A stretch of DNA of 7,572 nt from Lachnospiraceae bacterium (GTDB lineage Bacteria; Bacillota; Clostridia; Lachnospirales; Lachnospiraceae), in contig JAILPU010000040.1 of NCBI GenBank assembly GCA_024699395.1, positions 1-7,572 of the forward strand, in the 5' to 3' direction. Shown piece by piece: positions 1-6,243 of this stretch (positions within the stretch are counted from its first letter, which is position 1; each line of letters opens with the position of its first letter). The notes under the pieces are model-generated. The model saw only the letters and a program-made list of their open reading frames with translations. It searched no databases and had not been told where the DNA came from. A program made the translations under genes and the position numbers.

Positions 1-540
1 TATGTTAGGATAAAGGATGAAAGGTATGTATATACCTGTTTTGAGACCGAGGGAAGAAAAAAGAAAATAGCTGAGCTTGATAACTGGGGCGTATACGAAA
101 TAAAAGAAGATCCGAATCACATTTTTCTAGAGTTAAAGTCATTTACAAGCGAGCACTATATCGTGAAAGAAAGTTACCAAATACCGACATGCGGAAAAGT
201 AAGTTGTGTTTATGTAGATGGGAAAAAGTTGCATGATAATAATATTCTTGAGGTGCTTGATGAAATACTCACCGCTCAATATGATAATGGTACTTGCTGT
301 TATCTTTTCGGAAGCAACGAAGAGCAGGAAAATTTGAAACATTTTACCGTCGGATATGAAGACTGCCCGGTAGGAACGGATAATTCTATTTATTCCATAG
401 GGAAAATAGACTCAAAATGGGTAGTTATATTTCATGATGATGTTGTTGTAAATGATGAAGGCGATATTCAATGTACTTATTATGAACTGAATGAAGAATG
501 TTCAAATGTATTAGAAGAAAGTAAAATTTGGGATAATTAA
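1..540 (+). CDS. Hypothetical protein, 5' end outside the window
   Basis: The frame is open from the first base to a TAA at 538-540, giving at least 179 residues, so the true start lies upstream of the window. The GTG at 163 is an internal valine codon and not a convincing start: it has no ribosome binding site and the frame continues before it. The product is acidic and probably soluble, with no membrane segment in the visible part. It has an unusual number of cysteines (about eight), including a CC pair near residue 99, and alternates short beta-like stretches with D/E/N-rich turns, for example SKWVVIFHDDVVVNDEG near residues 136-152. I do not recognise the family. The DNA is AT-rich compared with the genes after position 1196. 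The next gene starts 26 bp downstream on the same strand, so the two may be co-transcribed. Real coding is likely from the length and texture of the frame; the function is unknown. Confidence 0.75.
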   Translation, partial: YVRIKDERYVYTCFETEGRKKKIAELDNWGVYEIKEDPNHIFLELKSFTSEHYIVKESYQIPTCGKVSCVYVDGKKLHDNNILEVLDEILTAQYDNGTCCYLFGSNEEQENLKHFTVGYEDCPVGTDNSIYSIGKIDSKWVVIFHDDVVVNDEGDIQCTYYELNEECSNVLEESKIWDN

Positions 541-566
541 ACACATACAACTATACGAAAACAAAG

Positions 567-1040
567 ATGAAGCCCATAATAAATAGAATTATTAGTATAG
601 GACTCGTAATAATAATTGTGATATTGGCAAAATGTCTGGCGTCCACACTACTTAGCGGTGGATACATTCCTTTTACACAAGAATATGATCATAGTATGTT
701 TTTAAAACAGTATAATAAATGTGATGAAGATTTTGATTTACTCATCAGTGAGTTTTCAATTCATCTAAGTGATATTCCTGTAACCATGTATGATGAAGGC
801 GAACAAATAAGATGTGAGCGTCATGAAAACAATTGGAAAATAATTATTTTTAGAGAGAATGAACGCCTTTATGAATATTCAATACCCATAGATAACGTAA
901 AAAGCGTAGAGACTATTGACAGTTATTTCAAAGAACCCTTAATGGGTATTACTTATACCAAAAAAGAGAAAAGCTATATTTTTAATATCGGGGAGTACTA
1001 TCGAATCCATATTTCCGAGGAAGGTGTTACCGTAGATTAA
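567..1040 (+). CDS. Hypothetical membrane-anchored protein
   Basis: This 157-residue protein is unrecognised. Residues about 8-29 form one strongly hydrophobic segment (ISIGLVIIIVILAKCLAST) after a short basic N-terminus (MKPIINR), which suggests a signal anchor with the remaining ~125 residues outside the cell. There is no valid lipobox: the cysteine in this segment is preceded by lysine. The exposed part is charged and looks beta-rich (NNWKIIIF, YEYSIPIDNV, KSYIFNIGEYYRIHI). ATG 567 is the first start after an in-frame stop at 534-536 and gives the hydrophobic segment a proper N-terminus, but no good Shine-Dalgarno sequence precedes it, so translation may be weak or coupled to the preceding gene. 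The stretch 541-600 across its start has only 16 G+C in 60 bases. It sits 26 bp behind the preceding unknown gene and 155 bp before rplS, which has its own promoter. Confidence 0.7.
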   Translation: MKPIINRIISIGLVIIIVILAKCLASTLLSGGYIPFTQEYDHSMFLKQYNKCDEDFDLLISEFSIHLSDIPVTMYDEGEQIRCERHENNWKIIIFRENERLYEYSIPIDNVKSVETIDSYFKEPLMGITYTKKEKSYIFNIGEYYRIHISEEGVTVD

Positions 1041-1091
1041 TGCCGGACTAATATCCTTTACCGGATTTATCGGATGAGAAATAAAAAGTAC

Positions 1092-1120
1092 TTGCATGAG
1101 ACATAGATTTGTGATAAAAT
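1092..1120 (+). promoter_or_regulatory. Predicted sigma-A promoter of rplS, extended -10
   Basis: TTGCAT at 1092-1097 and TAAAAT at 1115-1120 are separated by 17 bp. The -10 is preceded by TGA (1112-1114), the extended -10 TGn element, which would compensate for the modest -35 (three of six consensus bases). The predicted transcription start is near 1127, leaving a leader of about 70 nt before rplS. No experimental support is visible; the call rests on sequence and position. Confidence 0.6.
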
Positions 1121-1126
1121 TTTTGC

Positions 1127-1190
1127 GTTATGTAAATCAGATGGTCCTCTGTTACCAAGTGTATTAAGAACATCCAGTTAATCAAGGAGG
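1127..1190 (+). ncRNA. Candidate L19 leader (autoregulatory ribosomal protein leader)
   Basis: Bacillota rplS messages commonly carry a small structured leader (the Rfam family L19_leader) thought to let L19 repress its own synthesis. Here the ~70-nt untranslated leader contains a block that resembles the conserved core as I remember it: GATGGTCC at 1140-1147 and GAACATCC at 1168-1175. GATG (1140-1143) can pair with CATC (1171-1174), and alternatively TGGT (1142-1145) with ACCA (1154-1157). The structure ends directly before the AAGGAGG at 1184-1190. The exact fold and boundaries are inferred; a covariance model search was not possible. Confidence 0.5.
1184..1190 (+). promoter_or_regulatory. 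Ribosome binding site of rplS
   Basis: AAGGAGG is a near-perfect Shine-Dalgarno sequence 5 nt before ATG 1196. It fixes the rplS start and is the likely target if the leader controls translation. Confidence 0.85.
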
Positions 1191-1195
1191 CTCGT

Positions 1196-1543
1196 ATGAG
1201 TAATATTATCAAAGAGATCGAGAGCGAACAGCTCAAGGCAACTGTTGACCAGTTTGAGGTTGGTGATACCGTTAAAGTTTACGGTAAGATCAAAGAGGGA
1301 AACAGAGAAAGAGTTCAGGTTTTCGAGGGAACTGTTATTAAGAGACAGGGCGGATCAAACCGTGAAACATTTACAGTAAGAAAGACATCTAACGGTGTAG
1401 GCGTTGAGAAGACATGGCCTCTTCACTCACCTAACGTTGAGAAGATCGAAGTTACCAGAAAGGGTAAAGTAAGAAGAGCTAAGCTTAATTACTTAAGAGA
1501 TCGTGTAGGTAAGAAGGCTAAGGTTAAAGAGCTTGTAAAATAG
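1196..1543 (+). CDS. rplS: 50S ribosomal protein L19
   Basis: L19 sits at the 30S-50S interface of the ribosome. The 115-residue product has the normal family length and the typical motifs: [22 protein letters not shown] (about residues 24-45), the VIKRQGG turn (47-53), ETFTVRK (57-63), [13 protein letters not shown] (67-79), and a basic tail [14 protein letters not shown] (89-102). ATG 1196 follows an AAGGAGG by 5 nt. The gene has its own extended -10 promoter and a putative autoregulatory leader upstream. A strong intrinsic terminator lies 15 bp after the stop codon, so it is probably transcribed mainly as a single gene. It heads the conserved rplS-rbgA-rnhB neighbourhood. Identification is essentially certain. 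Confidence 0.98.
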   Translation: MSNIIKEIESEQLKATVDQFEVGDTVKVYGKIKEGNRERVQVFEGTVIKRQGGSNRETFTVRKTSNGVGVEKTWPLHSPNVEKIEVTRKGKVRRAKLNYLRDRVGKKAKVKELVK

Positions 1544-1558
1544 TTTTAATGAAATTTT

Positions 1559-1590
1559 AAGGACGATCCTTAGGGGTTGTCCTTTTTATT
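1559..1590 (+). terminator. Intrinsic terminator after rplS
   Basis: AAGGAC (1559-1564) pairs with GTCCTT (1579-1584). The stem continues with G-T, A-T, T-G, C-G and C-G pairs to an 11-bp stem around a TTAG tetraloop (1570-1573). The T-rich run TTTTTATT follows at 1583-1590. This is a textbook Rho-independent terminator that separates rplS from the signal peptidase operon. Confidence 0.9.
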
Positions 1591-1611
1591 TATGCTTTAC
1601 TATGATATAAT
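1583..1611 (+). promoter_or_regulatory. Predicted sigma-A promoter of the lepB-yraN operon, extended -10
   Basis: A perfect TATAAT at 1606-1611 is preceded by TGA (1603-1605), an extended -10 TGn. The -35 position 17 bp upstream (1583-1588, TTTTTA) is poor and overlaps the T-tract of the rplS terminator, so the extended -10 would carry the recognition. The predicted start near 1618 gives a leader of about 36 nt. Its place between the terminator and the next gene supports it. Confidence 0.6.
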
Positions 1612-1653
1612 TTTCAAGGAATTTACTTAATTGCTTGATAAAGAGGAACAGTT

Positions 1654-2256
1654 TTGGCAAGAGAGAAAGGTCTTACATTTTACAAAAGAAGATCCGATGA
1701 CGGCTTTAAAACCCTTAAGGCTGTTATTTCATGGATTGTTATAACTTTTTTTGCCGTATTTCTTGCGTTTATCGTAAATATTTTCTTCGGAAACAGAACC
1801 AAGATAACGGGATCCAGCATGGAGCCCACTCTTTACAACGGTCAGATTGTATTTGTAGATAAATTTTTATATAAGGTTTCATCTCCCAAGAAGGGAGACG
1901 TTATAGTATTCTATGCCAACGGAAACACAAACTCTCACACCTATGCGAGACGTGTTATAGCAACCCCTCAGGATACGGTGCTTATAAGGGACGGAGTGGT
2001 GTATGTAAACGGTCTTGAGAGTAAGCTGGTATCCGATGTTATCGTGGAGCCGGGCATAGCGGAATATGAACTTACCATTCAAAAAGGGACTGTGTTTTGT
2101 CTTGGGGACGATCCTCTTAACAGTGAGGACAGCCGTTCTGCCAACATAGGTCCCGTAAAATATGAGGATATAGTGGGTAAAGTCTGGTTTAAGCTAAAGG
2201 CCAAAAACAGCCCCATGGGCTTTATCAACAAGAAAAAATCTAAAACTGAGGAATAA
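1654..2256 (+). CDS. lepB: Type I signal peptidase-like protein, catalytic Lys replaced by Arg
   Basis: Signal peptidase I removes signal peptides at the outer face of the membrane with a Ser/Lys pair. This 200-residue protein has a basic N-terminal tail, one membrane segment (about residues 22-46), the nucleophile box GSSMEPTL (Ser55), a KKGDVIVF strand (79-86) and the C-terminal box GDDPLNSEDSR (151-161). The general-base box, normally KRxxGxPGD, reads RRVIATPQD (99-107): the lysine position is Arg99 (AGA at 1948-1950, one base from AAA), and the GLPG loop is also changed. The start is TTG 1654, fixed by an in-frame stop at 1639-1641 and an AAGAGG 7 nt upstream. It is the first gene of the operon; ylqF follows after 2 bp. 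The fold is secure, but peptidase activity by the normal mechanism is doubtful. It could be a specialised, regulatory or degenerate paralogue of the intact enzyme at 3127. Confidence 0.9.
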   Translation: MAREKGLTFYKRRSDDGFKTLKAVISWIVITFFAVFLAFIVNIFFGNRTKITGSSMEPTLYNGQIVFVDKFLYKVSSPKKGDVIVFYANGNTNSHTYARRVIATPQDTVLIRDGVVYVNGLESKLVSDVIVEPGIAEYELTIQKGTVFCLGDDPLNSEDSRSANIGPVKYEDIVGKVWFKLKAKNSPMGFINKKKSKTEE

Positions 2257-2258
2257 AA

Positions 2259-3134
2259 ATGCCTGAAAATATCAATAACATAAACTGGTATCCCGGTCAT
2301 ATGACTAAGGCCAAAAGGCTTATGACCGAGGAACTTAAGCTGGTGGATCTTATTATAGAACTTGTGGATGCGAGAGCACCCCTGTCCACCAGAAATCCGG
2401 ATCTCATAAACATGGCATCCAACAAATCCAGGATTATTCTTTTAAATAAGGCTGATCTTTCGGATAAGAGATTTTTAAATGACTGGATAAAGTATTTTAA
2501 AAATGAAGGCTCATTTGCCATAGGACTTGATTCCCGTACGGGAAAAAGCATGGCTGAAATAAGGCAGCTTGTGAATGAGGCGTGCGCCGAGAAGATTGAG
2601 CGTTACAGAAAAAGAGGCATCAAAAACCGTCCCATCAGGGCTATGGTGGCGGGAATTCCCAATGTGGGCAAATCCACCTTTATAAATACCCTTACCAAAA
2701 ATAAAGGCGCAAAGACAGGAAATAAACCCGGAGTTACCAGGGGGAAACAGTGGATAAGGGTGGACAAGGACATAGATCTTTTGGATACCCCGGGAATTTT
2801 GTGGCCCAAGTTTTCCGATGAAAAAATAGGCATCAAGCTGGCCCTTATAGGTTCCATCAATGACGACATACTCAATATGGAGGACCTGGCCTACGAGCTT
2901 ATTAAAATACTGTTTGCAAAGTATCCCGAGGTCATTAAAGAAAGATACGAAGTATCTGAAAGCGAAGACCCCTACAAGGCGTTGGAAGAAATTGCCATAA
3001 ACAGAAAATGCATTAAAAAAGGAAATACAGCTGATATAGCCAAGGCCGCAGATCTTCTTATCGATGAATTCAGAAGCGGAAAGCTTGGATATATCACTTT
3101 GGATAATATACCCGGAGGTATTGAAAATGAATGA
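2259..3134 (+). CDS. ylqF: Ribosome biogenesis GTPase A (RbgA/YlqF)
   Basis: RbgA is a cytosolic, circularly permuted GTPase needed for late assembly of the 50S subunit in Bacillota. The 291-residue length is usual. The N-terminus WYPGHMTKAKR (10-20) is characteristic. The permuted motif order is visible: G4 NKAD (63-66), the G5-like DSRTGKS (91-97), G1 GIPNVGKST (132-140), G2 around GVTRG (158-162), then G3 DTPG (176-179) followed by the family signature LWPKF (181-185). The C-terminal helical part (about 205-275) would bind the ribosome. ATG 2259 has GAGGA 6 nt upstream and lies 2 bp after the preceding stop. The end overlaps the start of the second lepB by 8 bp (ATGAATGA), suggesting translational coupling. 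Its place near rplS fits a ribosome-assembly role. Confidence 0.97.
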   Translation: MPENINNINWYPGHMTKAKRLMTEELKLVDLIIELVDARAPLSTRNPDLINMASNKSRIILLNKADLSDKRFLNDWIKYFKNEGSFAIGLDSRTGKSMAEIRQLVNEACAEKIERYRKRGIKNRPIRAMVAGIPNVGKSTFINTLTKNKGAKTGNKPGVTRGKQWIRVDKDIDLLDTPGILWPKFSDEKIGIKLALIGSINDDILNMEDLAYELIKILFAKYPEVIKERYEVSESEDPYKALEEIAINRKCIKKGNTADIAKAADLLIDEFRSGKLGYITLDNIPGGIENE

Positions 3135-3669
3135 AAAAGTAAAAGAAATGCTGGGTACGGTTCTGTACCTTCTTATTGTGTTGGGATTCACATATCTTGT
3201 GATTACCTTTGTGGCTCAAAGAACCACGGTTAACGGTCGCTCCATGGAAACCAATTTCCACGACGGAGACAATCTCATTGTGGATAAGATATCTTACAGA
3301 TTCAGAGATCCCGAGAGGTTTGACGTTATTGTATTTCCCTTCTTGTATGAGGAGGATACTTCTTTTATAAAAAGAATAATCGGACTTCCCGGCGAGGAGA
3401 TTAATATCGACGCCGATGGTAAGATTTATATTAACGGTGAAGAATTAAAGGAAAATTACGGTAAGGAAGTCATAGACCAGTTCCACCACGGAGACAGGGA
3501 ATTCCCCATACTTCTCGGGGACGATGAATACTTTGTTATGGGTGACAACAGAAATGATTCCAAGGACAGCCGCTACCGTGAAGTCGGCAATATAAAACGA
3601 AGCAATATCACGGGTCGGGCCTGGGTGAGAATCTGGCCCCTAAGTTCCTTCGGAAAGATAAAGAAATAA
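3127..3669 (+). CDS. lepB: Signal peptidase I, intact catalytic residues
   Basis: This 180-residue protein is a Gram-positive-type signal peptidase I with one N-terminal membrane segment (about 9-29). It has the serine box NGRSMETNFHDGD (Ser39 nucleophile), the lysine box IKRIIGLPGE (Lys82 general base), the PERFDVIVF strand (62-70) and the MGDNRNDSKDSR box (138-149). All catalytic elements are present, in contrast to the related protein at 1654. I chose ATG 3127 because GGAGG at 3114-3118 lies 8 nt upstream and the protein then begins just before its membrane segment. A longer in-frame ATG at 3064 would add 21 residues read from inside ylqF and lacks a comparable binding site. It overlaps ylqF by 8 bp and is followed by rnhB after 10 bp. 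Confidence 0.95.
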   Translation: MNEKVKEMLGTVLYLLIVLGFTYLVITFVAQRTTVNGRSMETNFHDGDNLIVDKISYRFRDPERFDVIVFPFLYEEDTSFIKRIIGLPGEEINIDADGKIYINGEELKENYGKEVIDQFHHGDREFPILLGDDEYFVMGDNRNDSKDSRYREVGNIKRSNITGRAWVRIWPLSSFGKIKK

Positions 3670-3679
3670 AGGTGACATT

Positions 3680-4441
3680 ATGGCTAAATCCATATCAGAG
3701 ATAAAGCTTGAGTTTGACAATTGCCCCGAGGAGGGCCTTAAGGGGCTTGTGGAGGCATATTCCACCGACGAGAGATCCGGTGTGGTAAATCTTTGCACAA
3801 AGGCTCTTAAAAGGCTTGAGGCTCACCAAAAAGAGCTTAAGAGAATATATGAACTCCAAAAATACGAGAGAGAATACGAAGCCTACGGTTTTATAGCAGG
3901 AATTGACGAGGTGGGAAGAGGTCCCCTTGCAGGTCCTGTTGTAGCCGGAGCGGTCATTCTCTCAAAAGAAAAAGAGATTCTAAAGATTAATGATTCCAAG
4001 AAACTATCCGAAAAAATAAGAGAAGAGTTATACGATGAAATAATTGATAAATGTGTGGCTTACGGTTTCGGAGAGGTTTCCAACGAGAGAATCGACGAGA
4101 TAAATATCCTTAATGCCACATATGAAGCAATGCGTATCGCCATCTCAAAGCTTGACCCCGCACCCAATGTTTTATTAAATGATGCGGTTAACATTCCCCT
4201 TGTAAATATAAAGCAGGTACCCATTATAAAGGGTGACGCCAAGAGCGTATCCATAGGTGCCGCTTCCATAATAGCCAAGGTTACAAGGGACAGGCTTATG
4301 GTGGAGTATGATAAGATTTACCCGGAGTATGGTTTTGCATCCAATAAGGGCTACGGAAGTGCGGCTCATATTGAAGCACTTAAAAAGTACGGTCCGTGCC
4401 CCATACATCGAAGGAGTTTTATAGGCAACATATGTTTATAG
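3680..4441 (+). CDS. rnhB: Ribonuclease HII
   Basis: RNase HII cuts RNA in RNA-DNA hybrids and at single ribonucleotides in DNA, using metal ions. The 253-residue product has a ~70-residue N-terminal extension, partly coiled-coil-like (KALKRLEAHQKELKRIYEL, 41-59), of the kind seen in Bacillota enzymes. The catalytic domain follows: FIAGIDEVGRGPLAGPVVAGAV (71-92, Asp76 and Glu77), SKKLSEKIRE (106-115), NDAV (Asp168), GDAKSVSIGAASIIAKVTRDR (185-205, Asp204) and the C-terminal NKGYGSAAH (222-230). These give the DEDD metal-binding set. ATG 3680 has AAAGGTGA 4 nt upstream. The 3' end overlaps the next gene by 10 bp. Position after ylqF matches the common Bacillota order. Confidence 0.97.
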   Translation: MAKSISEIKLEFDNCPEEGLKGLVEAYSTDERSGVVNLCTKALKRLEAHQKELKRIYELQKYEREYEAYGFIAGIDEVGRGPLAGPVVAGAVILSKEKEILKINDSKKLSEKIREELYDEIIDKCVAYGFGEVSNERIDEINILNATYEAMRIAISKLDPAPNVLLNDAVNIPLVNIKQVPIIKGDAKSVSIGAASIIAKVTRDRLMVEYDKIYPEYGFASNKGYGSAAHIEALKKYGPCPIHRRSFIGNICL

Positions 4442-6240
4442 ACCGCTTGATCAACAACACTTCCAATTCACCGGATATATCAAAAGCCGAGGCGATGAAA
4501 CAGATTGCCCCGGATAAAAGTAATGCCGAAAGTCTGATTAAGAGTCTTACTCCCGGTCAGACTTTTCAGGGTGAGGTTTTAAACGCCGATGAAAATAAGG
4601 CGCTTATCAAGCTTGTAAACGATATGGTAATAGATGCCAAAATCGCTTCCAATGTAGCAATAGAAGCCGGTAAGTTAATGACCTTTCAGGTTAAAAACAA
4701 CGGCAGAAGTCTTTCTTTAACACCTTTGTTTGTCAATACATCCAATGATGCCACCATTATGAAAGCCCTTGATATGGCAGGAATTGAGCCGGATGAAAGC
4801 GCTTTGAGAATGGTTGAAGAGATGATGAACAAAGGCATGTCCATCGACAAGAAATCCCTTCTTTCAACTTATAAAGAAGTAATCAATAACAGAAATGTTC
4901 CACCTGAAAATGTGGTGGATCTTAAAAGTCTCGGCCTTTACGTCAACGAGGACAATCTTAAATCCCTTGAAGCTTTTAAAAATCTAACCCACAAAATAAA
5001 CATGGGTAATAACGAAATATCTAACGGCATTGTAAATGAAATCGCAGAAAGCCTTTCAAACGGTAATACCGGGGAGGCTGCAGCCCTTTTTAAGGACATG
5101 TCCTTATTTATAGCCTCCAACACGGGAGGCGGTGTAAATGTCCCTGTCGACGTTAATAACCTTAAAGAGGTGCTGGGATTTATTAACGATAAAATAGCAG
5201 GTTCAGGTGAAACTGTAATGGCTGCGGGTGAGGGCTCTGTAGGGGATATTAAGGCTCAGATTAACAACCTTTACAGCGAACTTAAGTCTTTGATTGGAGA
5301 CGGTGAATTTAATGAGACTGCAGGAAAAGCTTTTGGTTCATCGGAAAATACAACCGAGGGCTTTGGTGGGAATGATGGCAATTCGTTAAACGGTAATGCA
5401 TTGAACGGTAACGGGTTAAAAGATAATACATTTGCCCACGATGTGCTTCGGGATAATAACTCTGACAGTGTGTTGAATAATATGGCGGATAACGCTAAAA
5501 ACAGCGCCGGGAATAAAGCATTATACGAAAAAACTCTGGATACCGTTAATAAAGCCATCGACCTGTTTTTAAAAACAAATGACAGCGAAGCTGTACGTGA
5601 TATACTTAGTAATAAAGATGTGTTAAAGGTCTTTAAAGAACTTCTTATGGATGAGAGAAGTATCCCGGCGGAGGATGTTAAAGACAAGGAGAATATAAAG
5701 AAGTTCTACGAGGATATAACAAAGCAGCTTAAAGATATTTCTGATATACTTACCAAGAATAACAGAACCGATTCACCTGTTTTTACTGCGGTTGAAAATA
5801 TGTCAAGAAATCTTGACTTTTTAAATCAGATAAATCATATGTTTTCCTATGTGCAGCTTCCCTTAAAGATGAATGATTCCTATTCCGAGGGAGAACTTTA
5901 TGTATTTACGGACAAGAAGAGTCTGGCGGCCTTTGACGGAAGGTTAAGCGCCTTGCTGCATTTGGATATGGAGCACCTGGGCAATGTTGACGTATATGTC
6001 ACATTGGAGAATGAGAAGGTATCCACCAATTTTTATCTGGCAGATGACAGTACTTTGGATTTGATTAACGATCACATAGGAATCCTCAACGAAAGACTGG
6101 CAAATAAGGGATATGACCTCAGTGTCGATTTAAGCGTTAAGGATATAACGGAAAGCGACAACAGTGGCATAAAGCCTGTTTTAAACTCTATTGAGAAAAG
6201 CGTGCCCATTCAAATGAGAGCATTTGATGTAAGGACTTAA
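4432..6240 (+). CDS. FliK-like protein with hook-length-control C-terminal domain (YlqG position)
   Basis: The 602-residue product resembles a flagellar hook-length control protein in architecture. Residues about 38-100 form a compact beta-rich module (LTPGQTFQGEVLNADENKAL...SLSLTPL). A long, mostly helical and Asn/Asp/Ser-rich middle follows, with a Gly/Asn-rich low-complexity linker at about 300-335. The C-terminal region about 475-570 looks like the FliK C-terminal domain: QLPLKMND, GELYVF, then LHLDMEHLGNVDVYVTLENE and a helix-turn NERLANKGYDLSVDLSV. No signal peptide is seen. ATG 4432 overlaps rnhB by 10 bp; an AAGGAG at 4411-4416 is 15 nt away, longer than ideal, and the frame is open back to a GTG at 4396, so the start is not fully certain. 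The FlhB-tail-like gene follows after 3 bp. The order equals B. subtilis rnhB-ylqG-ylqH. FliK normally acts on the FlhB cytoplasmic domain; a similar partnership is inferred here. Confidence 0.8.
   Translation: MFIDRLINNTSNSPDISKAEAMKQIAPDKSNAESLIKSLTPGQTFQGEVLNADENKALIKLVNDMVIDAKIASNVAIEAGKLMTFQVKNNGRSLSLTPLFVNTSNDATIMKALDMAGIEPDESALRMVEEMMNKGMSIDKKSLLSTYKEVINNRNVPPENVVDLKSLGLYVNEDNLKSLEAFKNLTHKINMGNNEISNGIVNEIAESLSNGNTGEAAALFKDMSLFIASNTGGGVNVPVDVNNLKEVLGFINDKIAGSGETVMAAGEGSVGDIKAQINNLYSELKSLIGDGEFNETAGKAFGSSENTTEGFGGNDGNSLNGNALNGNGLKDNTFAHDVLRDNNSDSVLNNMADNAKNSAGNKALYEKTLDTVNKAIDLFLKTNDSEAVRDILSNKDVLKVFKELLMDERSIPAEDVKDKENIKKFYEDITKQLKDISDILTKNNRTDSPVFTAVENMSRNLDFLNQINHMFSYVQLPLKMNDSYSEGELYVFTDKKSLAAFDGRLSALLHLDMEHLGNVDVYVTLENEKVSTNFYLADDSTLDLINDHIGILNERLANKGYDLSVDLSVKDITESDNSGIKPVLNSIEKSVPIQMRAFDVRT
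5386..5430 (+). repeat. Three 15-bp tandem units in the FliK-like gene
   Basis: Three in-frame 15-bp units start at 5386, 5401 and 5416 and encode LNGNA, LNGNG and LKDNT. The first two differ at few bases and the third has drifted. They lie in the Asn/Gly-rich linker between the helical middle and the C-terminal half of the FliK-like protein. They look like replication slippage in a region under little constraint. Confidence 0.6.
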
Positions 6241-6243
6241 ATT

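Noticed and set aside
163..540. A 125-residue gene starting with GTG at 163
   Set aside because: The same frame is open back to base 1 and no ribosome binding site precedes 163. It is the tail of a longer gene that starts before the window.
620..660. Lipoprotein signal in the membrane protein at 567
   Set aside because: The cysteine in the hydrophobic stretch is preceded by lysine (LAKC), which does not fit a lipobox.
1042..1078. Possible terminator around the CCGG and GGAT repeats after the second unknown gene
   Set aside because: Only 4-bp pairings can be formed (ATCC/GGAT) and no T-run follows. It is too weak to call.
3064..3126. N-terminal extension of the second signal peptidase from ATG 3064
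   Set aside because: The extension is read out of frame from inside ylqF with no binding site, while ATG 3127 has GGAGG at a good distance and gives the usual N-terminus.
2511..3191. A 226-residue minus-strand open frame opposite ylqF
   Set aside because: It lies opposite the secure ylqF gene, has no recognisable family motifs and no support for translation. It is a shadow of the coding strand.
4396..4431. GTG 4396 as start of the FliK-like gene
   Set aside because: The extra 12 residues are read from inside the coding end of rnhB. ATG 4432 is a better codon and gives a normal 10-bp overlap, though its binding site spacing is not ideal.
5271..5687. A 138-residue minus-strand open frame opposite the FliK-like gene
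   Set aside because: It is rich in repetitive Ser/Leu/Phe, as expected from the complement of Asn/Lys/Glu-rich coding. No binding site or family match was seen.
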